Source: Thiobacillus sp. UBA2487 (GTDB lineage: Bacteria; Pseudomonadota; Gammaproteobacteria; Burkholderiales; Sulfuriferulaceae). From it: a DNA stretch of 12,014 nt. The translations under genes and the position numbers were made by a program. The stretch spans positions 1,477 to 13,490 of the forward strand of contig DDOT01000154.1 in the NCBI GenBank assembly GCA_002341815.1, written 5' to 3'. How positions within the stretch are numbered: position 1 is the stretch's first letter; each line of letters starts with the position of its first letter. Of this stretch, positions 7,209 to 12,014 are shown piece after piece. The notes below the pieces were generated by a model. The model did not search any database. It was not told where the DNA came from and saw nothing but the letters and a program-made list of their open reading frames with translations.

Positions 7209-7221
7209 TTTATTCGGGATT
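7197..7221 (+). promoter_or_regulatory. Type 1 IscR-binding site
   Basis: The 25-nt element begins ATAGTTGACTAA, continues TTTATTCGGG and ends ATT. Compared with the E. coli type 1 IscR consensus ATASYYGACT RWWWY AGTCRRSTAT, it matches 22 of 25 positions; the mismatches are at positions 17, 23 and 24. It covers the last three codons and stop of cysE and overlaps the -35 of the iscR promoter. Type 1 sites are bound by [2Fe-2S]-IscR, so binding here should repress the isc operon when clusters are plentiful. Confidence 0.8.
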
Positions 7222-7229
7222 TGTATGAT
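7201..7229 (+). promoter_or_regulatory. Sigma70-type promoter of the isc operon
   Basis: The -35 TTGACT (7201-7206) and -10 TATGAT (7224-7229) each match consensus at 5 of 6 positions, with the optimal 17-nt spacer. Transcription should start near 7236, giving a 5' untranslated leader of about 77 nt before iscR. The -35 hexamer lies inside the IscR site, so repressor binding would block RNA polymerase. Confidence 0.8.
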
Positions 7230-7312
7230 GGGCGTCAATTGGTTATGACATTGGGTGTGGGGGGGGCGGCAGTTGGCGCATACCTGCATCACTTTCGATT
7301 TGGAGTAATGAC

Positions 7313-7783
7313 ATGCGGTTGACGACCAAAGGCAGGTTTGCTGTAACAGCCATGATGGACCTCGCGTTACAGCATGGAAACGGGCCGGTTACGCTGGCCG
7401 GTATTAGTGAGCGACAAAAGATATCGCTATCCTATTTAGAGCAGTTGTTTGGTAAACTGCGTCGTCGTGAGTTAGTGGATAGCGTACGTGGCCCGGGTGG
7501 TGGCTACTTGATAGCGCGACCCTTGGAAGAAATTACCGTGGCGCAGATTATACAGGCGGTTGATGAGCCGATGGATGCGACCCAATGTGGTGGCATGCAG
7601 AATTGCCGGGATGAAAAACCGTGCATGACCCATGAATTATGGTCGAATTTGAATCAGCACATTCAGGATTATTTGCAAACTGTCACGCTGGCATCATTGG
7701 TACACATCCAGCGTGGCAAGGAAAGCGGGCGGTCTTCGACCTTGGTATTCGAACGTCAACAATCGGTGGCTGCCGCCGTTTGA
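7313..7783 (+). CDS. iscR: Iron-sulfur cluster-sensing regulator IscR
   Basis: This 156-residue Rrf2-family regulator (E. coli IscR has 162) starts with the family's [21 protein letters not shown] winged HTH covers residues about 1-70, including [19 protein letters not shown] (37-55) and the wing RGPGGGY (59-65). The [2Fe-2S] ligands C92, C98, C104 and H107 are all present and numbered as in E. coli, so it should sense cluster status. Cluster-loaded IscR represses isc through type 1 sites, and one such site overlaps the promoter of this gene, implying autoregulation. A GGAG Shine-Dalgarno (7302-7305) lies 7 nt before ATG 7313. iscS begins 19 nt after the stop. Confidence 0.97.
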   Translation: MRLTTKGRFAVTAMMDLALQHGNGPVTLAGISERQKISLSYLEQLFGKLRRRELVDSVRGPGGGYLIARPLEEITVAQIIQAVDEPMDATQCGGMQNCRDEKPCMTHELWSNLNQHIQDYLQTVTLASLVHIQRGKESGRSSTLVFERQQSVAAAV

Positions 7784-7802
7784 TAAGGAGCGTAGTAACG
7801 CA

Positions 7803-9011
7803 ATGAAGCATCCAATTTACCTTGATTATGCAGCGACCACGCCGGTTGATCCGCGGGTGGCTGACAAAATGATTCCCTATCTGACCCAGAATTTTGGTAA
7901 TCCGGCCAGTCGTTCGCATGCCTTTGGTTGGGATGCTGAAGAAGCGGTTGAAACGGCTCGCAAGCAAGTGGCCGATTTGATTAATGCAGACCCGAAAGAA
8001 ATCGTCTGGACATCGGGGGCAACCGAGTCCATCAATCTGGCCGTAAAAGGCGCTGCCCATTTTTATAAAACCAAGGGCAAGCATCTGATAACGGTGCAGA
8101 CCGAGCACAAGGCCACGCTGGATACCATGCGCGAACTGGAGCGCGAGGGCTTTGAGGTGACGTATTTGCCGGTACTGACCAATGGCTTGCTGGATCTTGA
8201 TGCGTTTCGCGCAGCGATTCGTCCTGATACCATCGTTGCGTCGGTGATGTTCGTGAATAACGAAATCGGTGTTATTCAGGATATTGCGCGCCTCGGTGAC
8301 ATGTGTCGGGAGAATGGCGTGATTTTTCATGTGGACTCGGCGCAGGCAGCGGGTAAGGTTGATATTGATTTGGCCGTGCTCAAGGTTGATCTGATGTCCT
8401 TTTCGGCGCACAAGATTTATGGGCCAAAGGGTATCGGTGCGTTGTATGTACGGCGCAAACCCCGGATTCGTCTTGAGGCACAAATGCATGGGGGCGGCCA
8501 TGAGCGTGGCTTGCGTTCGGGAACGTTGCCAACCCACCAAATTGTGGGCATGGGCGAAGCATTTCGGATTGCCAAAGCAGAGATGGCGCTGGAAAATGCC
8601 CGCATCCGTCGTTTGCGCGATCGATTGTTGCAAGGTTTGTCCGATATCGAAGAAGTGCATCTGAATGGTGACCTGGAGCATCGTGTGCCGCATAATCTCA
8701 ACTTGAGCTTTAATTTTGTTGAGGGTGAATCGTTGTTGATGGCCGTCAAAGATATTGCCGTGTCCTCCGGTTCGGCCTGCACATCAGCCAGTCTTGAGCC
8801 TTCGTACGTATTGCGTGCCTTGGGGCGTTCGGATGAACTGGCGCACAGCTCAATCCGGTTTTCTATCGGACGGTTTACGACTGAGGAAGATGTCGATTTC
8901 ACCATCGATTTGTTGCACAACAAAATTGCAAAATTACGCGAGTTGTCACCGTTGTGGGATATGTTCAAGGAAGGTATCGATCTGAACAGCGTGAAATGGG
9001 CAGCACATTAA
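7803..9011 (+). CDS. iscS: Cysteine desulfurase IscS
   Basis: This 402-residue PLP-dependent class V aminotransferase-fold enzyme (E. coli 404) converts cysteine to alanine and passes the sulfur as a persulfide to IscU and other acceptors. Key residues: H102 in TEHK, D178 in HVDSAQ, the PLP Schiff-base lysine K204 in SAHK, and the catalytic C326 in [21 protein letters not shown] (321-341). The C-terminus ([21 protein letters not shown]) includes the segment that contacts IscU in E. coli. The frame remains open 30 codons upstream into iscR, but [14 protein letters not shown] is the conserved N-terminus. AAGGAG at 7785-7790 supports ATG 7803. It is the second gene of the isc operon. Confidence 0.98.
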   Translation: MKHPIYLDYAATTPVDPRVADKMIPYLTQNFGNPASRSHAFGWDAEEAVETARKQVADLINADPKEIVWTSGATESINLAVKGAAHFYKTKGKHLITVQTEHKATLDTMRELEREGFEVTYLPVLTNGLLDLDAFRAAIRPDTIVASVMFVNNEIGVIQDIARLGDMCRENGVIFHVDSAQAAGKVDIDLAVLKVDLMSFSAHKIYGPKGIGALYVRRKPRIRLEAQMHGGGHERGLRSGTLPTHQIVGMGEAFRIAKAEMALENARIRRLRDRLLQGLSDIEEVHLNGDLEHRVPHNLNLSFNFVEGESLLMAVKDIAVSSGSACTSASLEPSYVLRALGRSDELAHSSIRFSIGRFTTEEDVDFTIDLLHNKIAKLRELSPLWDMFKEGIDLNSVKWAAH

Positions 9012-9026
9012 ACGAGGAGTATTAAC

Positions 9027-9434
9027 ATGGCATATAGCGAAAAAGTACTTGATCATTATGAAAATCCCCGTAACGTGGGGTCGTTTTCAGCGGATGATGA
9101 TACGGTGGGTACCGGCATGGTGGGTGCACCAGCTTGTGGCGACGTGATGAAGTTGCAGATTCGCGTGAATGATGACGGCATCATTGAAGATGCGCGATTT
9201 AAAACCTATGGCTGTGGTTCGGCGATTGCGTCCAGTTCATTGATTACCGAATGGGTAAAGGGCAAATCGCTGGATCAAGCGCTGGAGATCAAGAATACCG
9301 CAATTGCCGAAGAGTTGGCGTTGCCGCCGGTTAAAATTCATTGCTCGATTTTGGCGGAAGATGCTATTAAAGCTGCTGTGGAAGATTACCGTGCGCGACA
9401 CGGCAAGGTTGAAGCGGTGGCACAAGAGGTGTGA
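9027..9434 (+). CDS. iscU: Iron-sulfur cluster scaffold protein IscU
   Basis: IscU is the scaffold on which [2Fe-2S] and [4Fe-4S] clusters form from IscS sulfur and iron. All ligand residues are present with E. coli numbering: C37, D39, C63, H105 and C106. The HscA-recognition peptide LPPVK occupies residues 99-103, matching the hscB and hscA genes downstream. Length is 135 residues against about 128 in E. coli; the extra residues are a short C-terminal tail ([10 protein letters not shown]). A GAGGAG Shine-Dalgarno precedes ATG 9027, and the gap from iscS is only 15 nt. The stop lies 2 nt before the ATG of iscA. Confidence 0.98.
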   Translation: MAYSEKVLDHYENPRNVGSFSADDDTVGTGMVGAPACGDVMKLQIRVNDDGIIEDARFKTYGCGSAIASSSLITEWVKGKSLDQALEIKNTAIAEELALPPVKIHCSILAEDAIKAAVEDYRARHGKVEAVAQEV

Positions 9435-9436
9435 AA

Positions 9437-9760
9437 ATGGGAATTACGTTGACTGAAGCCGCAGCACAACGGGTAGCCGAGTTTCTGCAAAAACGTGGAA
9501 AGGGCGTGGGTCTGCGTTTGGGCGTACGCACCAGTGGGTGTTCGGGGATGGCGTACAAGCTTGAGTTTGCCGATCGAATCGATGCCGGTGATGTGACGTT
9601 TGAAGATCATGGTGTCACGGTGTTGGTTGACGCCAAGAGCTTGCCCTATCTGGATGGCATGGAGCTGGATTTTACGCGCGAAGGTTTGAATGAAGGTTTT
9701 CGATTCAACAATCCGAACGTTAAAAATTCGTGTGGTTGTGGCGAAAGCTTTAACGTCTGA
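9437..9760 (+). CDS. iscA: A-type iron-sulfur carrier protein IscA
   Basis: This 107-residue protein is the same length as E. coli IscA. The three conserved cysteines C35 (SGCSGMAY), C99 and C101 (CGCGESF) bind iron or a cluster, which the protein carries from IscU to apo-targets. I chose ATG 9437 because it gives [13 protein letters not shown], aligned with the family N-terminus, and AAGAGGT (9424-9430) lies 6 nt upstream. A GTG at 9431, overlapping the iscU stop, would add only two residues. The stop codon overlaps the hscB ATG, so the two are translationally coupled. Confidence 0.97.
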   Translation: MGITLTEAAAQRVAEFLQKRGKGVGLRLGVRTSGCSGMAYKLEFADRIDAGDVTFEDHGVTVLVDAKSLPYLDGMELDFTREGLNEGFRFNNPNVKNSCGCGESFNV

Positions 9761-10293
9761 TGCAACCGGATTTTAAAGCCGATTATTTTGAGTTGTTCGG
9801 GTTGGCGCCTGCGTTTTCGCTGGATATGCCAGCCCTGGAAAGCGCTTGGCGAGAGATGCAGTCTCGTGTGCATCCTGATCGCTTTGCCCATTTGGGCGAT
9901 GCAGAAAAACGGGCCTCCTTGCAGTGGTCCAGTCGGGTAAACGAAGCGTGGAATACCTTGCGCAATCCGCTGAATCGGGCAACCTACTTGTTGTCATTGC
10001 ATGGCGTAGATGCGTTGGACCCGATGAATACCCAGATGGCGCCTTCATTTTTAATACAGCAAATGACGTGGCGCGAAGCATTGGATGATGCGCGTCAAAA
10101 GCGTGATGGCGCTGCGTTGACCCGGCTTGAACAGGAAATACGTCAACAGACAGCAACGTGGATGGCGCTGCTGGCTAAACAACTGGATGAGTTGCAGGCT
10201 TGGCAAGCTGCTGCCTCTACCTTGCGCCAGCTCAAATTTGTCGAAAAAATCCGCGAACATATCGATCATGCGTGGATGGAACAAGAAAGTTGA
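9760..10293 (+). CDS. hscB: Co-chaperone HscB (Hsc20), J-domain protein
   Basis: This 177-residue J-domain protein (E. coli 171) brings IscU to HscA and stimulates the HscA ATPase. The N-terminal J domain (about 1-78) has DYFELFGL at 8-15 and the HPD tripeptide at 38-40. The C-terminal three-helix HSCB domain (about 90-172) includes PSFLIQQMTWREALDDA and forms the IscU-binding surface in characterised homologues. The zinc-binding Cys pairs of eukaryotic Hsc20 are absent, as usual in bacteria. The ATG overlaps the iscA stop by one base (TGATG), and no strong Shine-Dalgarno is visible, pointing to translational coupling. Confidence 0.96.
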   Translation: MQPDFKADYFELFGLAPAFSLDMPALESAWREMQSRVHPDRFAHLGDAEKRASLQWSSRVNEAWNTLRNPLNRATYLLSLHGVDALDPMNTQMAPSFLIQQMTWREALDDARQKRDGAALTRLEQEIRQQTATWMALLAKQLDELQAWQAAASTLRQLKFVEKIREHIDHAWMEQES

Positions 10294-10296
10294 ATC

Positions 10297-12014
10297 ATGG
10301 CGCTATTACAAATTGCCGAACCCGGCATGAGCACCGCTCCCCACCAGCATCGCTTGGCGGTGGGGATTGATCTAGGTACCACCAATTCGCTGGTAGCAAC
10401 GGTTCGCAATGGCGTGGCTAACGTGTTGCATGATGAGGATGGTCGGGCCTTACTGCCTTCGGTGGTGTGGTATCACGCCGAAGATGCACCGGATGTTGGA
10501 TATCTTGCGTTACAAGCCCAGGCGGAAGATCCGCATAACGCCATCAGTTCGGTCAAGCGTTTTATGGGACGCGCTTTGGCAGATATCAGCGAAGCGGCCA
10601 GTTTTCCCTACCGGTTTGTCGATGCGCCGGGTATGTTGCAGTTGCGCACGGCAGCCGGAATCAAGAGCCCGGTTGAAGTCTCGGCAGACATTCTGCGTGT
10701 CTTGCGCGAACGTGCCGAACGTTCACTGGGGGGGGAATTAACCGGCGTGGTGATTACCGTGCCGGCTTATTTTGATGATGCACAACGTCAGGCCACCAAA
10801 GACGCTGCCCGACTGGCCGGTTTGAATGTGCTGCGCTTGCTGAACGAGCCGACCGCGGCTGCTATTGCCTATGGATTGGATAATGCGGCGGAAGGGGTTT
10901 ATGCCGTTTATGATTTGGGCGGCGGTACGTTTGATATTTCTATTTTGCGCTTGTCGCGCGGCGTGTTCGAAGTATTGGCCACCAACGGCGATTCGGCGCT
11001 GGGTGGCGATGACTTCGATCATCGGGTGTATTGTTGGATATTGGAACAAGCCGGCTTGCAATTGTTGAGTGCGGAGGACAATCGGCTGTTGCTGGCCAAA
11101 GCGCGGGAAGCGAAAGAAGCCTTGTCCGAGCATCGACAAACCCGTATTACGGCGATATTGTCCACGGGGCACACCGTTGATCTGGAATTGGCGGCGACGC
11201 AATTCAATGAAATGACCCAGCCATTGGTCAACAAGACCTTGTTGCCGGTGCGTAAAGCGCTGCGCGATGCCGGGTTACAGATGGATGAGGTGCGCGGGGT
11301 GGTGATGGTGGGTGGTTCAACCCGTATGCCGTGTATTCAATCTGCTGTGGCTGCTTTGTTCGGGCAAGATCCGCTGAACAATCTTGATCCTGATAAGGTG
11401 GTGGCCTTGGGTGCCGCGATTCAGGCGAATGTGCTGGCCGGTAATCGTGCCGAAGAGGAGGACTGGCTGCTGCTGGATGTGACCCCGTTGTCATTGGGCA
11501 TCGAAACCATGGGCGGGTTAACAGAAAAAATCATCCCTCGCAATTCGACGATTCCGGTGGCGCGTGCCCAAGAGTTCACCACATACCGTGATGGACAAAC
11601 CGCAATGAGCATACATGTGGTACAAGGCGAGCGAGAACTGGTGGCAGATTGCCGGTCGCTGGCACGTTTTGAATTGCGTGACATTCCGCCGATGGTTGCG
11701 GGTGCCGCGCGTATTCGGGTGTTGCTGCAAGTGGATGCCGATGGGTTGTTGTCGGTAAGCGCTGAAGAATTGCGTAGCGGGGTACATGCGTCGGTGAGTG
11801 TCAAGCCGACCTATGGACTGGCTGACGATGACATCTCGCGCATGTTGGAGTCCGCTTTCAGTCACGCGCATGATGATATGCAAGCCAGAGCGTTGCAGGA
11901 AGCGCGGGTTGAAGCGCAGCGTGTGGTTGAGGCGACTGTTGCGGCATTGCAACAGGATGGTGATCAATTGCTGTCCGAACGTGAGCGGGCGGATATTGCC
12001 GCTGTGATTGCTAC
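10297..12014 (+). CDS. hscA: Hsp70-type chaperone HscA (partial, 3' end outside the window)
   Basis: The frame is open from ATG 10297 to the window end: 572 codons of an expected 616-620. HscA is the specialised Hsp70 that, with HscB, acts on the LPPVK motif of IscU to promote cluster release. The N-terminus [20 protein letters not shown] resembles E. coli HscA closely and is unlike DnaK. The ATPase domain shows GIDLGTTNS at 23-31, [22 protein letters not shown] at 155-176, [12 protein letters not shown] at 183-194, [12 protein letters not shown] at 205-216 and [12 protein letters not shown] at 231-242. [11 protein letters not shown] motif follows near residue 340. The substrate-binding domain begins near [17 protein letters not shown]. 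The hscB stop is 3 nt upstream. A run of seven G at 10729-10735 keeps the frame. The helical lid is cut by the window edge, and fdx would be expected next. Confidence 0.97.
   Translation, partial: MALLQIAEPGMSTAPHQHRLAVGIDLGTTNSLVATVRNGVANVLHDEDGRALLPSVVWYHAEDAPDVGYLALQAQAEDPHNAISSVKRFMGRALADISEAASFPYRFVDAPGMLQLRTAAGIKSPVEVSADILRVLRERAERSLGGELTGVVITVPAYFDDAQRQATKDAARLAGLNVLRLLNEPTAAAIAYGLDNAAEGVYAVYDLGGGTFDISILRLSRGVFEVLATNGDSALGGDDFDHRVYCWILEQAGLQLLSAEDNRLLLAKAREAKEALSEHRQTRITAILSTGHTVDLELAATQFNEMTQPLVNKTLLPVRKALRDAGLQMDEVRGVVMVGGSTRMPCIQSAVAALFGQDPLNNLDPDKVVALGAAIQANVLAGNRAEEEDWLLLDVTPLSLGIETMGGLTEKIIPRNSTIPVARAQEFTTYRDGQTAMSIHVVQGERELVADCRSLARFELRDIPPMVAGAARIRVLLQVDADGLLSVSAEELRSGVHASVSVKPTYGLADDDISRMLESAFSHAHDDMQARALQEARVEAQRVVEATVAALQQDGDQLLSERERADIAAVIA

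Noticed and set aside
7234..7249. GTCA-N8-TGAC inverted repeat just after the iscR -10 as a second IscR site
   Set aside because: It lacks the flanking and central positions of the type 1 consensus, so I treat it as coincidental.
7713..7802. Upstream extension of iscS by 30 codons
   Set aside because: It would overlap iscR. The conserved IscS N-terminus and the AAGGAG sequence support the ATG at 7803.
7683..8693. Long minus-strand open frame (336 codons) opposite iscS
   Set aside because: It lies antisense to iscS, whose motifs and length are complete. The translated frame has no recognisable family and is rich in unusual residue runs, as expected for a shadow frame.
10729..10735. Run of seven G in hscA as a possible frameshift or phase-variable tract
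   Set aside because: The frame is continuous through it and reads the expected HscA sequence, so there is no evidence of a disruption.
10409..10741. 110-codon plus-strand frame inside hscA
   Set aside because: It is an out-of-frame reading of the hscA ATPase domain. The hscA frame itself is uninterrupted from 10297 to the window end.
1..12014. Mobile elements, CRISPR arrays, prophage genes or toxin-antitoxin pairs
   Set aside because: No transposase or integrase motifs, no regularly spaced repeats and no paired small genes were seen on either strand.

Overview
This window looks like ordinary chromosomal DNA from a proteobacterium, most likely a betaproteobacterium. That assignment is inferred from gene order and protein style (for example the IscS N-terminus and a monofunctional two-ACT-domain aspartate kinase next to tRNA-Ser). 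Base composition looks moderate and fairly even. I see no transposase, integrase, CRISPR array or phage gene.

Layout. (1) Positions 1-2903, plus strand: a three-gene sulfur-stress cassette. It holds an ArsR-type repressor fused to a rhodanese domain, a metallo-beta-lactamase-fold protein of the persulfide dioxygenase (ETHE1/Blh) type, and an MFS transporter of unknown substrate. A 26-bp near-perfect palindrome just upstream of the repressor gene is a good candidate for its own operator. (2) Positions 2904-3238: a gene-poor convergent junction with several short inverted repeats. (3) Positions 3239-5551, minus strand: tRNA-Ser(GCU), aspartate kinase lysC and inositol monophosphatase-family suhB. 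(4) Positions 5638-7208, plus strand: trmJ (tRNA Cm32/Um32 methyltransferase) and cysE (serine acetyltransferase). (5) From 7313 to the window edge, plus strand: the ISC iron-sulfur cluster operon iscR-iscS-iscU-iscA-hscB-hscA, with hscA cut off by the window end after about 572 codons.

How the genes work together. CysE makes O-acetylserine for cysteine synthesis. IscS takes sulfur from cysteine, and IscU builds the cluster from it. HscB and HscA release the cluster through the LPPVK motif of IscU, IscA is an A-type carrier, and IscR senses cluster supply. All diagnostic residues of these proteins are present. A strong sigma70-like promoter (TTGACT, 17 nt, TATGAT) lies at the cysE/iscR junction. 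It overlaps a 25-bp element matching the E. coli type 1 IscR consensus at 22 of 25 positions, which suggests the classical autorepression loop and places the operator over the last codons of cysE.

I do not see a wholly new system. The parts most worth a second look are the ArsR-rhodanese / persulfide dioxygenase / MFS cassette beside the tRNA-Ser 3' end, with its palindromic operator; the cysE-iscR overlap; and a possible internal start in lysC.
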